From: Carya illinoinensis
Lineage: Eukaryota > Streptophyta > Magnoliopsida > Fagales > Juglandaceae
Assembly (NCBI RefSeq): GCF_018687715.1
Contig: NC_056758.1
Span: forward strand, 28,894,967-28,958,966
Reading direction: 5' to 3'
DNA: 64,000 nt
Under the pieces are notes generated by a model. It had not been told where the DNA came from, ran no database searches, and was given only the letters and a program-made list of their open reading frames with translations. Below are positions 47,311 to 58,312 of this stretch, piece after piece (positions within the stretch are counted from its first letter, which is position 1; each line of letters starts with the position of its first letter). The translations under genes and the position numbers were made by a program.

Positions 47311-49870
47311 ATAGTGTCTATGAGGATTGTCAAACTGAGGAAGCATTTTTTTCAAATAAATGGGTCGAGCTCTGTTTCCAGGTAAGTAGCTCTTTCTCTT
47401 TTTCTTGATTTGGATTTCTATTATTGGTTCTTTTAAAAAAGGCATTTTGTATGAGGGATTTGGGCTGTTATTGCTTTTCCTTAAGTTTTCATTGGGTGTG
47501 ATGAGTTGAGTTTGGGGATGGGTTGGGCTATTGGGCTGTTGGAATGGCTTGATGGCTAGGCAGGCTTTTCCAGATGAGCTAACCAGGAGTGAGATTCCAT
47601 GACTAAGGATCTAGTTGTCTATTGGGTTTAACTAGGTGTGATGGGTTGCTCTTGGGCCAGGAGTGTGTTGGAATTGGGCTATTATTTGTTTATAGACAGA
47701 TGGTTCTATGTTGAGAAGAGGGGGTTCTCTTGTCAGTTTGGTTTTGGCATAGGATGTTGATAGACAGGATTAAATGCATTGTTTCCTCTCGGGAAGCTAT
47801 AGTGGAACAATGTTTATTATTGATACGTTGTCGTCTGGTGAGGCCACGTGTGTGATGGGGGTTAATTTGTTTATTGGGAAGGGCTGGTTGATTGGATCAT
47901 GAGAGATCACTGACCTTTGACTAGAGGATACTAGCTAAAGGGTTGCTATCTCCATTTTTTAGCTTTCATTTAATTCTATTGTGTTGGCTATCTAGAGCCT
48001 TGGACACTCGCCATGTGTGAGTCTTGATCTACATGCGATTTCCTTAGCGTTGCATGGTTGTGTTTCTAGAAGAAGATGAACAGGGAAGTATCTCATAATT
48101 GCACTGCTACTCCCTTCCTTGTTTGCATGTTTTGAGGACTTATGAGAATAACTATCATCTTTTAGAGCAGATTCAACGATCCTTTTTCCTTTTCTTGATT
48201 TCCCATTGCAATGTTTGGTTTGAAAGGGTGGCCTTGGGGTGTTGGTTCTCTTATTCTAATGGGTGAAAGGGGAGGTGGTCTTTCAAAGATTTGGGGTACA
48301 AGTAATGGTGGTTCCATCACCGGTTCCTTGGCTCTTGTATTTCTTCTTTGCTCTTGTCCTTCAGCTTGCAACCATTGTCCGTACTGGAACTCCTTTGCAT
48401 TGTCATGGTTAAGTGGACAAGTTTGGTGAACACGACCCAAAGATCTGCATACATAGCAAAATTCAAAAAGTCTTGCGTATTTAAATGAAATTTTTGCTGG
48501 GTTTCTGTTGAGTCAAGAAAAAAAGAAACCATCAAGGAGTGGCTTTGTGGTGTCGATTTCAACTCTGATCCTTAAGAACCTCTTGATAGAAATGCTGGAG
48601 GTTAGAGCATTGGCATTGGCTCCATCAAAAGCCAAGCCAAATGCATAAAATGATGAATCTGTGTAAATTAGAGCTGCATTGGTCTCGGCAAACCAAACAA
48701 TTGGGAGTTTTGAGCTACAAGGTTTTTAAGTTTTCCTTCAAATTTGAAGGGCTACTATACACTCATCAAAGATTATTTTACTACATTTTAATGACCAACT
48801 GCTATCCTTTTATTTTCCCCCTCTCATCAGCTGCTGCTGATTCTTCTACTACAGGCATCGATGCCTTCTAAATTTAATGACCATGTTTATTCTCCTTTTT
48901 CGTCAGAGTCATAAACGTTAAAGGAGATGTTCTTTTCTTTTTCTTTTTTCAGTTTTTTTCATACCTTCTATGAAATTTGTGTGAATGTTACTGGGCATAA
49001 TGATGACTTTTTTTTATTTTTACATATATGTTTTTTAATTTATTGGGCATAATAATGAAATTAGTTATAAATCAATAATTTAAATATCAAATTAAATTAT
49101 TAATGTACATATAGTTAGTTTAATTGCAAAATATGAAAATATATATATTATTGTTAAAAAAATAATATTTATTATTATTTTGATGAATCTAATGGCTAAT
49201 TCAATATGGGATTATAGATAGGAAGATTTTAGATTTATGGAAAACTTGTACTTTTCATCAAATTTTGAAGATGGCTTTGATGAAACCAATGTGGATGCTC
49301 TTAGGACGTGATCAACTTCCAACATATGGCCCATCACTCTTCCTATTTTCTTTGCATTTCTCATAGTCATCATTTCCAAAGTTAAACCATGGATATGGAC
49401 CCAGAATGCCGAATGTTTGAGGTCTATTTCATCAAGGCTTTTCCCTAGATTCCATTCTTTGAGGATCATATGAAAGCCTTTAAAATCCAAGGTCGTTGGT
49501 TGAAAACCTTTTCCTGGGAGGTGGGGAAATTGAATAAGAAAGTGTTTATACCTAGATCCTCGATACTAAGTCCCAGCATAAAACTCCATTCTGCCTTAAT
49601 GGTGGTGTGGAAGGTATGTTTGTGTAAGATTTTGATGAGATCAGTTTTCCAATAAGGGCATGGTTTGTGATTATTTCTACTGCTTTGGTGGCTGGTTTGA
49701 AGATAATATCATTCCATGTGAGGGCTTTTGTTTGTGATATGAGGAGGTCAATGTTAGGTAGAGGGGAAGTTTAGGACAGTGAAAGGGGAAGAGCGTAGGA
49801 GAAGTCTATAGAGAGAGAAGAGTTACTCATTTGGAGAGAGCAGTTTTGATTGTCGAACACACTTTATTAG
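47311..49870 (-). pseudogene. LINE ORF1 (DUF4283 type) with 5' leader
   Basis: Minus strand, 5' leader near 49870-49810, then the DUF4283-like RNA-binding domain at about 49620-49300 (FPTSQEKVFNQRPWILKAF, SAFWVHIHGLTLEMMTMRNA). It resumes at 48604 after a MITE (ISIKRFLRIRVEIDTTKPL). A broken zinc knuckle and QYGQWLQAEG follow near 48440-48350, then a Ser/Pro-rich linker down to about 47340. The knuckle reads MGRVHQTCPL with upstream Cys changed. ORF2 is absent, and the left edge abuts the Tat LTR. Removing the MITE with one TTA restores the reading frame across the junction. Confidence 0.75.
48605..49300. mobile_element. MITE, PIF/Harbinger-like, inside LINE ORF1
   Basis: 696 bp with terminal repeats GAGCATTGGCATTGGCTCCATC (left 20 bases shown in part) and, reversed at the right, GAGCATCCACATTGGTTTCA. 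A 3-bp duplication TTA at 48602-48604 and 49301-49303 is typical of PIF/Harbinger. It interrupts a LINE ORF1 whose frame is continuous when the insert and one TTA are left out. No transposase coding. Small frames inside (for example 48641-48871) are not considered genes. Confidence 0.82.
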
Positions 49871-49964
49871 TGTATTGGGTATCTTCTATTTATGTTATTA
49901 ATATAGAATATTATCTCTCTTCTTCAAGATTTAATGCATTAATATATATATACATTGTTCATGT
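49871..49964. other. Junction DNA between the two LINE fragments
   Basis: AT-rich. Contains TATAGAATATTATCT, which recurs at about 50091-50105 after the direct repeat. No gene. Confidence 0.4.
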
Positions 49965-50091
49965 AAATATAAACGATTAAATTTACTTATTTCTATAAAC
50001 TACTTAGGCAATTTAATTACAAGATCTACAACATAACCCAGGGCTATTCTCTTTAGCTAAGGCAAAGTGGGGGCATCTAGCCAACATTAAT
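49965..50091. repeat. Left direct repeat flanking a LINE fragment
   Basis: Matches 51741-51869: both run from AAATATAAAC(G/A)ATTAAAT to CCAACATTAAT. In between come AACCCAGG, TTCTCT, TAGC(T/C)AAGGCAA and GTGGGGGCATC or GTGGGGCATC. Identity is about 80 percent by eye. The right copy lies in the 3' flank or UTR of the HAK5 gene. Confidence 0.8.
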
Positions 50092-50115
50092 ATAGAATAT
50101 TATCTAAGATTTTAT

Positions 50116-51727
50116 TCTCCTGTAAAATTCTAAAGGGAAGGTGAAGGAGGGTGACCTTTCTCGTTGGTATGATAAATTTTTGGAGAGAGGTCCTCTTCAT
50201 GGCCTGGTTGATGAAGTTGTTGGTTCGAATGTTTGAATAAGAGATTTAGTTATTAGAGATATCTGGGATGTTGACCGGTTGCAAGACATGCTAGGTGACC
50301 AGTTGGCAACAAATGTAATGGAAACATTGGGGTCTTTGAAGGATAATAAGATGTGTTGAAATGGCTGCAGAATAGAAATGGAGTCTTCTCAACTAAATTA
50401 GCTTGGGACCTACTACATATCAGAATGCCGAGCTTTGAGTGGTCTTCTTGGGTATGGAATAAGATGCTTCCAAAGAATATATCTTTATGCATGTGGAAGG
50501 CGATTTTTGGTTGCTTAAGTGTTGATGATCAGGTTCAAAAACTTGGCATTCCATTAGTTTCTTGCTGTAATTTTTGTGACAAGGGCATGGTTAAAGATTT
50601 AGAGCATGTGCTATGTAGTGGTCAGTTTGCAAGAGATTTGTCGTGGAAAGTCTTGGCTAAAATGTCCATCCCGTTTCTGGCCCAGCAGCGTTGGCCTGAA
50701 AGATTTCAGGCCTAGTTCAATAGAGCATCTCGGCAGTCATAGGTTAGTATTCTTTTTGGCATTATTCTTATTATTGTGGTTTGGAGGTTGTGGAGGAGGC
50801 GGTGTGTAGCCCAGATGGAAGGTAAATATGAGAGCTTGGGTGTGGTTTGGAGATCAATTAAATATTAGGTTCGTGTAGTGGCTGAGAAGGTTACTAAGTT
50901 TAATCGTTTGTCTAATTCTAATATTGCTATATTGAATCGTTTAGACATTCGGGTTGTGGAAAAACATTGAGTTAATACTCAAGTTATTCGTTAGTCTAAG
51001 CCTAGCCCTGGTAGATTTAAATTAAACTTAGATGGCAGTAGTTTGAGAAACCCGAGTAATGATGGTGCGTGAGGTGTTTAAAGAGATAGTACTGGCAACC
51101 TGTTGTTTGCTTTTTCTAAATCTTTTGGTTTTTGTTCCAATAATAAAGTTGAATTGAGGGTGGTGTTAGAAGAGTTAATATTGTGCAAGCAGATGGGTTG
51201 TTTAACGGTTGACATTGAATGTGATTATTTGGTGGTTGTAAATTGGATTTTGGTTAAAAGGTGTACAGTTTGGTATCTTTGGAATTATTGGGATAAAGTG
51301 TCATTCTTTTAGATGAGTTAGATTTCAATATTTATCATTGTTTTAGAAAAGCTAATAAAGTGGTAGATTCTTTGACACAAAGTGGTGCAAAGAGGGAGAA
51401 TAATGTATTCCGAATGGATGGGCAGCTTTCAAGAGACTTAAGAGGTTTGTATAGATTGGATAAATTGGTAATGACTTCTCTCCGGGATAAATAAGTATTT
51501 TCTATAAGTTGGCAGTTTTGTTTGTACTTGGTTAGTGTTTGCTGGTATTGTATAGGTGTTGTTTTTATTTGTTGGTGTTGATGCTTGGGATGGTTTGCCT
51601 GTCTAATGTAAATCTATTATATTTTAATTGTTACCACGGTTTTCTTTTACCATAAGTGAGTGTTTTTAATAAAAGTAGAAGTGAGTCCCTCTTGGATATA
51701 TGACATCTCTCTTCTCCAAAAAAATAT
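50116..51727 (+). pseudogene. LINE ORF2 3' part: zf-RVT and RNase H, with 3' end
   Basis: Plus strand. LKWLQNRNGVFSTKLAWDLL and CCNFCDKGMVKDLEHVLCSG near 50355-50625 are the zf-RVT region after a plant LINE reverse transcriptase. An RNase H-like domain follows at 51005-51300 (FKLNLDGSSLRNPSN, TVDIECDYLVVVNWI) with stops. 3' UTR to about 51727 includes TACCACGGTTTTC, TTTAATAAAAG and ends in an A run. 5'-truncated: endonuclease and most of the reverse transcriptase are missing. Confidence 0.82.
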
Positions 51728-51740
51728 ATATTATTAAGAT

Positions 51741-51869
51741 AAATATAAACAATTAAATCTACTATTTTATATAAGCGATACGTTATACTTGTGCAATTTA
51801 CAAGACCTGCACAATAACCCAGGCTCTTCTCTCTAGCCAAGGCAAGTGGGGCATCCGGCCAACATTAAT
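51741..51869. repeat. Right direct repeat, in HAK5 3' flank
   Basis: Partner of 49965-50091. It starts 14 bp after the LINE A run and lies 57-185 bp beyond the HAK5 stop codon, so it probably is the original HAK5 3' UTR or downstream sequence. Confidence 0.8.
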
Positions 51870-51925
51870 CCAGCCCCCATCTGAATCCAATATGTACTGA
51901 TTCCAATAGATATACAAGTTCTAAA

Positions 51926-54900
51926 CTAAAGCTCATAAGTCATGCCCACTTTCAGCATCCGCTTGCGAGGAATATCATAAACATTTTCAGTCTGTCTCAG
52001 ATTTTTCTTCAAGAAATTGTATCCATAATTAATCAGAAATCTCTTCGCTAGACCCGCTCCTTTCCCCGCAACCACTTCATTTTCACCAATCAAATGAACA
52101 ACCCCTGCACGCCTTGCGTTCTCCACTCCCTCGATCTCTCTCTCCACCTCCTCTTGCAGCCTCTCTTCTTCATCGTGCTTTGTATCCTCATGGTTTTCTC
52201 TCTCTCCGTCCTCCACCAAAACACCATCCAACTCACTCTCACCATCATTTTCGACTGCATTAATATTGCTTGATGCATTTTGGGAGAACCAAAAATCATC
52301 TATGATGAACTCCTTCAATCTTTCCACCAACATCTTCTCGAAGGACTCTTCCTCGTTGCGCATGTCTGTGTATCCGTATCTCACAACACATCGAAACACG
52401 TTCTGGTCATTCGGCTTCACTCGACGAAAGAGGAAACGCTCTTCGATTGGAACCTTGCCGATGGGCAGCGACTTGATGGAGACGAAAACGAGGACAGAGT
52501 GCAGTGCAGGCACGTTCGCAACATAGTGTTTGAAAATAGGTGGAATGCCTTGAACAAGCTCCGAGTAGAACAAGGCCAACCCTGGCATTCGACAAAACTT
52601 TGCATCTGCAACAATCTCCTCGAACTTCTGTGAAGAAACTTTGTGTTCAAGCTCGTAAAAGTACTTTCTTCTGTACACGTCGTTCCAAATATACATAATG
52701 CTCATCAGGACTAAGGCAAAGGCTAGGGGAAGATATCCTCCTTGGTCAAACTTGTAGAGGACTGAGCTTAAATACAGAAGCTCCACAGAGCCAATAACAA
52801 CAACATAGGATAATATAAGGAGTAAGTGGGATTTCCATATCATGAGCATGATTAGTACCACGAATGCTGATGTGAGGGTCATCACAAATACCACTGCAAT
52901 ACCTGTATGCAAAAATTTAAAGAAATAAATAAACATTGCTAAAAAAATAGACAGATAATTGAAGACTCCATGAAATGCTATCTATGCAAGTGAGGGTAGT
53001 GTTTTAGTACCGTAGGCGTGGCCAATCTTTTCGGTGCTCCGGAAACCCAAAGTGACACCAACACAAGCCAACATGAGAATGTAATTGACTTCTGGTATGT
53101 AAACTTGTCCTTCATATTTAGCCGATGTATGCACGACTTTCACCCGAGGGAAACACCCAAGTGAGAGGGATTGCTGGACAATGGAGAAAGTCCCTGAAAT
53201 CATAGCTTGGCTAGCTACTATTGATGCCAATATGGCCACCACAAACATTGGCCAATACAATGGATCTGCATCCCAAATAGCCAAGGACCCCAATCAGCTA
53301 ATATATCATAGCTAGAGCATGTTAAAGAAAAATATGTTTATATATGTAGATGGAGAAACAACAAGGCATGGAGAACAACTGATCTTTCTTCCTAACCTGG
53401 TATGGACTTGTAGAAGGCATTCTTAACAAGATCGTTGTGCTTGCGAAGGAAGGCAGCCTGTCCAGAGTAAGCCAAAATGAGAGCTGGGTAGGTCACTGAG
53501 CACATACTTATTTGTATGGACCGAACTGTGAAGTGGCCAACATCGGCAAATAGTGCTTCCGTTCCTGCATTTTTTAGATTATATAGACTTTCAGTATCAG
53601 CTTTTCATTGTAATTCAGATAATTATCGAGAGGATGAAATGGGCAGCAAATCCTGACCTGTTATGGCAAGAACAGCTCCACCAAGAGAAACCCAAGCTTC
53701 CTTTTTGTTCCTTCGGAAATATTGTACAATGTAATATGGGTTTATGGCTTTGATAACAGTTGGATCAAATTTGATGAAGTTGAAAAGGCCAATACCCCCA
53801 ATGAATGCGAACCAAATACAGATTATTGGCGCAAAACTATACCCCACTTTGTCTGTTCCGAATCTTTGAATCATGAACAGGAAGATCAAGATAGCTACTG
53901 ATATCCAAACAATCATATCTGTTTTGGGAGAAAAAAAACTTGTTACTCGTGAAAGTGGTACGACTTATAACTTGTCAATTGAAGACAAGAAGTTATTTAT
54001 TCAATTTGTGCACCTAGCTAGCTAGTTATCCATTAGTAAATGAACAGATTACAAAAGAATGATCTGCCGGTAATTTAAAGGTGGAAGAAATTGCGATTTG
54101 GTAATTAAATATGGGATACCTTCTGTCATTTCAGATGTGGCTTCCTTGATTCCTCCCACAGCCGATAGAACTGTCAATTGGAATTTGTAAGTCAAAATTC
54201 AGACAATTAAAATTATGAGCGAATAAGAGACGGAACACTTCTATGTTCTTGTGTCGTTCCAAAGAAATCGGAAATGCCAACAGCAGATCTACGTTGTCTT
54301 ATGTTCGCTTTTTCACATAACTTTTTTGTGTAATAGAAGAAATCAACAAACCTGAGATGCAAGGAGTGAGAACACCATCACCAATCACCATGGCAGTACC
54401 AAGCATTGTTGCAAAGAGAAGGAAGAACTTGGCAAAATGGCTGCCCTCCAGGTTAGCCTTGACCCTTGATGCTATCTTCTGGCGACCACTTGGTAAATCA
54501 AGCCGGAAATTGGAAACCTCCTGATCCTCAGCTTGCTGACTTGGAATCAAACCCACCTTAGCATAGCGGCATATGAGAGAGTACAGGGCAAAAGTACCTC
54601 CTAATTAAACAAATTTAATCACATATTAATTATGAGCAGAACTGAAACGGCCTGCAGTACTTGACATTTCAACTTATTTTTTAAATCTTTCACAGGTTGA
54701 AGGAAAAAACGACTCAATTCTGCCAAATATCTCTGTTTCTGGAACCTCATCAAGCATGCAGATAAAGTTTCCTTTTAATTCTCCTTTTCTTTCAAAGGAG
54801 AATTAGAAGGCTAATTAAAGGAGTCGCAAAATCTTATGTACCTTCGCCATTGTCATTGGCCTGCAGGACGATGAAAACGTACTTAACGACGGGGATTAAG

Positions 54901-55408
54901 GTGATAGTATAGAAGATCAAAGAAAGAACACCCAATATGTCGTCGTTGTGCTTGATCCCATTTGTGAAAGTGCTCGCATACACATACAGCGGTGAGGTTC
55001 CTATGTCTCCGTACACAATTCCGATGCTCTGGAATGCCAGATGTAAGATCACTGACCACCCCACAGCCTAATATTTTCAAGAATAAAGAAATAAGTGATC
55101 ACTGTCTGAATGATACAATTAGAACTAACACGAGGGAAAAAGTCTAAAATAGTCGCTTAGATGACGGTGAAGACGATAGTAATTATTAGAAGAAAATATG
55201 ATATTAATTGAACATGCACCCGGAACTATATATGCACTGGAAATTTCTGCAAATTTACCTTGGAGCCATGGCCGTGACGACCTGGGACTTTGGAGGATTC
55301 AAGGTCCAGGGAATCATATCTTCGTAAAGTTTTCTTCCTAGTGAGTTCTTTGGGAAATTCCTCCATACTTGTTTCGGGATTCCCTGGTGCTACTACTTCA
55401 CCAGACAT
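51926..55408 (-). CDS. HAK5: High-affinity K+ transporter, HAK/KUP/KT family (HAK5-like)
   Basis: K+/H+ symporter of the plasma membrane, used for K+ uptake at low supply in relatives. Eight exons on the minus strand, GT-AG introns: 55408-55259, 55067-54842, 54600-54352, 54170-54120, 53918-53658, 53564-53397, 53265-53011, 52902-51926. They sum to 2337 bp and a continuous 778-residue frame, close to the 785 of Arabidopsis HAK5. The N-terminus is polar and ends HGHGSK. Next is TM1 with the pore-lining [15 protein letters not shown] (about 64-78), then [40 protein letters not shown] and [32 protein letters not shown] lies in exon 8, followed by a long cytosolic tail with a Glu-rich segment. CISVLSAVGG and overall similarity suggest cluster I. 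Start: the first ATG, 81 codons before TM2. No damage seen. Confidence 0.95.
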
Positions 55409-55517
55409 TTCTGTAAACCCAGAAACCCTGTTAAAGAAACACGTACAGAAGAACCAAGTACTTAATTAGTACGTAGTGCTACTTCCAGATAGAAGAGGAA
55501 CCGAGGATGGAGGTCAG

Positions 55518-55529
55518 GTTTATATAGTA
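55518..55529 (-). promoter_or_regulatory. Candidate TATA box of HAK5 gene
   Basis: Minus strand ACTATATAAACC, 110 bp upstream of the start codon. It predicts a 5' leader of about 80 nt. No low-K+ response element could be identified by eye. Confidence 0.55.
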
Positions 55530-55539
55530 AAAGACACAG

Positions 55540-56812
55540 CCGGCAGGTTTGAATGATCAGAGGGGCTACAATCTGCAAACGCCCATTTTTGTCAAATGCG
55601 TGTGAATCGTTATCACCCCCACGGGATGTCCCTGGAGTTGATCAAGTTGTATTTTTACTGGTTTACTTTAATGGGGATGGTCATGGTATTCAGGAACCCC
55701 TCCACAAATTAAACATCTTTTTAATGCTAGTAATAAATAGCTTACAGTTGTTTTAAAAAAAATAAAATTTATTATTAATAAATTAATTTTTTTTATATAT
55801 GAACCTTATATTATATAAGTAATGTTATATACATATAATATGTCGCATTTATTATAATTTAATAATAAAAAAATATATAATAAATAATTATTTAATAATA
55901 ATAAATATATCACATCTTAATAAGATACAAATAATATGATTTTACAGTATATAGAATTTTGTTTACAAATATGAATATGTACTGTTCACTTATTTATAAA
56001 TATCATTCCTAAGTAGCTAACAGCGTACGTACTGCTCACTCGCATTTACAAATATCATTTCTAAGTTGCTAACTGGATACGTACTGCTCTACGTCAAGAG
56101 CGAGTTAGGCGCAGCATTCCTGGAAGGCTCGTCCTGCTTTTCTGTGCACAGGAAGATGGCTGGTGGCTGCTCTTAACAAATTTTAAAAAATAAAAAATAA
56201 GTCTCGTACATTATTTTTTTTTTAAATAAATATAATTTATTATTTAAAAATTAATTTTATTTTTATAAATTTTATTTATATTAATTTTCTTAAATAAAGT
56301 GTACAAGACTCTTTAAAATTACAAATTTCATTTTAAATTTCAATACGAATAACCTCTGAATATAATTTATTTAAGGGGAAGAAAATTTGCCCTAAAGATC
56401 TTTACTTTTTTTTAAAAAAAGTGATAGTCAAAGATATTTTATAAAAATAAATTTAAAATTTGACAGGATTTTATTTGTTCTTTTATATTTATTTTACAAT
56501 AAAATTAATTTTACAATCTGATATACTACATTATTTTATAAGTTTTTTCTTTTTAGCAACAATGAGAGGTAAGGGTGACCAGCATATCAACGTAGCATCC
56601 CTCCTTGGACGTGACCACAGGAGTCTCTCTCTGCTACGGAATATCCGATTTGAGTCATAGCTACTGTCTCAAAAATGAGCCTATCACCACAGTATCCCAA
56701 AAATATCAAATTAGTCCAAAACTCATTTCAAGGCCCAAAGGGCCGACCTTACTACCATAAGCGGTTTCAATTTATACGCTAATTCAAACTCCTAATTTCG
56801 AAACCATGAAAT
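55540..56812. other. HAK5 upstream DNA and intergenic, AT-rich
   Basis: Promoter-side flank of HAK5, strongly AT-rich between 55740 and 55960. TACGTACTGCTC occurs twice (56027-56038 and 56079-56090) in a short direct duplication whose copies also share CAAATATCATT(C/T)CTAAG. No gene recognised. Confidence 0.45.
56200..56311. mobile_element. Small MITE-like foldback
   Basis: AGTCTCGTACATTAT at the left and AAAGTGTACAAGACT at the right form imperfect inverted repeats around an A/T core of about 85 bp. No confirmed target duplication. Confidence 0.45.
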
Positions 56813-57452
56813 TCGAGGTGCTACCCGCACCATACGGTGCGGGGTAGCCCCCTCCCCGCACCCAACCCCGCATGGTGTGGGGGTGGGGTTTTCCCATCCG
56901 TCCCCCGCCCCTGCATCTCGGGGGCGGGGTGCGGAGCATATACCCGCACCGCTCCGCTTTATTTTCACTTTAATTATAAACTACATTTAATTATATTTAA
57001 AAATTATTTCTAGATCTAAAAGTGATAAAAAAATATATATTTTTAGATCTAAATTGTAAATTTAAATTTTGTAAATTTGACTATAATTTAAAAATTATGT
57101 AGTTTTTAAATTTGCTAATACATATTTTATGTAAGTTGTAGTGTAGTAGTTTTAAACTATATAGTTTTTAAATTTACTAATACATAATTTGTAAACAAGT
57201 CTAGCAAATTGTAATATATATTTATATATATACAATTTGTAAAATATAAAGATATATTTATATTTTTATATATAAACATATATTTATATATATTTATGTT
57301 TTATATAATATATATATATGTAGGGGGTGGGGCAGGGCGGGGTTGGGCCCTTCCGCCCCCCACCCCCGCTAGGGGGACTAGATGCAGAGCAGGGGGCCCC
57401 CGCCCATGTGAAGCGGGGTAGCGGGGTGCGGGGTCTCGCTGCCCCACCCCTA
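56813..57452. mobile_element. Non-autonomous hAT element related to 40710-45635
   Basis: 640 bp, left end TCGAGGTGCTACCCGCACC, right end complement TAGGGGTGGGGCAGCG. A perfect 8-bp target duplication CATGAAAT at 56805-56812 and 57453-57460. Left subterminal words (GCACCATACGGTGCGGGGTA) match the right end of the large hAT element, and the right subterminal GCGGGG-rich part matches its left end. So it is an internal-deletion relative lying in the opposite orientation. The middle is AT-rich (57000-57320) and non-coding. Confidence 0.9.
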
Positions 57453-57460
57453 CATGAAAT

Positions 57461-57963
57461 ACCAGCTCGTACTAACTAGACTACCAGCTTGATAATATAT
57501 TATTTTATAAGTTTACTTGTATAAAATATATTTGAGGCTAAAAGACTCATTTTGTTTCTTTTATTCATCATTACCTAACTTGATAGCAAAAAATTGTTTT
57601 CATCACTTTTAGTTTTCCCCATTTTGTTGGTTCCTCGTTTTTGTTTTTGTTGTCTTTAATTATCTGCAAACTTCTTCCTTCGTTTGTAAATTGTAATAGC
57701 TTTTCATGATTTAAAAACAAATTCCTTGGCATTATCTATTACGGCCGTAAAATCCTTTTTAGTTCGATTTGGTGCCTAAATCAAAAGGAGAAAAATTCTC
57801 TGTGTGATGGTGCGATTAAAAATTAAAAAAAAAAAAATCTTAATATATTTTCATTTAATTTTTATTCTGCTGTATTGACGTAGTGTGATAGACAATACCA
57901 GTACGCTAACATAGGAGTGAGATCAAATTATAATAGGAAAATGATAAAGCCATTGAGGAAGTG
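57461..57963. other. Intergenic, no gene recognised
   Basis: AT-rich DNA between two MITEs, with an A run near 57820. No coding signal. Confidence 0.5.
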
Positions 57964-58146
57964 TACCGAGATTTTCTACCGACTTTTACTTTTTATTTAT
58001 TTTTTTTATTTAATGATTAATGAAGTATTTTATAATAAATTTGTGAATTTTTTTTTTAAATAATGTTTAACAGAATTTAAAAAATACTTGAAAAAAGAAA
58101 AAAAAAAACAAATACAAAATGCGCTATCGGTAGAATGTCTCGGTAA
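57964..58146. mobile_element. MITE with TACCGAGA ends
   Basis: Left TACCGAGATTTTCTACCGAC and right complement TACCGAGACATTCTACCGAT pair as terminal inverted repeats of about 20 bp with three mismatches, around an A/T core. 183 bp, non-coding. Target duplication not resolved. Confidence 0.7.
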
Positions 58147-58187
58147 AATAAGTCGTTGGACGAAAGCATTCAATATAATATATAGAA

Positions 58188-58312
58188 AATGTTAAATGTA
58201 CTTAAAAAAAATTTACAAAAAAATTACTTCTTGACGTATTAGTTATTGAAAAATTTTAAAAGAATATTAACGAAAGAAATCTTATAAATAAAAATATAAG
58301 TACATATAACAC
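58188..58312. mobile_element. Small MITE with GTTAAATGTACTTA ends
   Basis: Left GTTAAATGTACTTAAAA and right complement GTGTTATATGTACTTATA form imperfect inverted repeats, core about 90 bp. Non-coding; superfamily not assigned. Confidence 0.5.

Noticed and set aside
47311..51727. The two LINE fragments as one twin-primed insertion (5' part inverted)
   Set aside because: The orientation would fit, but the left 127-bp direct repeat lies between the two fragments and the ORF1 fragment has its own 5' leader, so two events are more likely.
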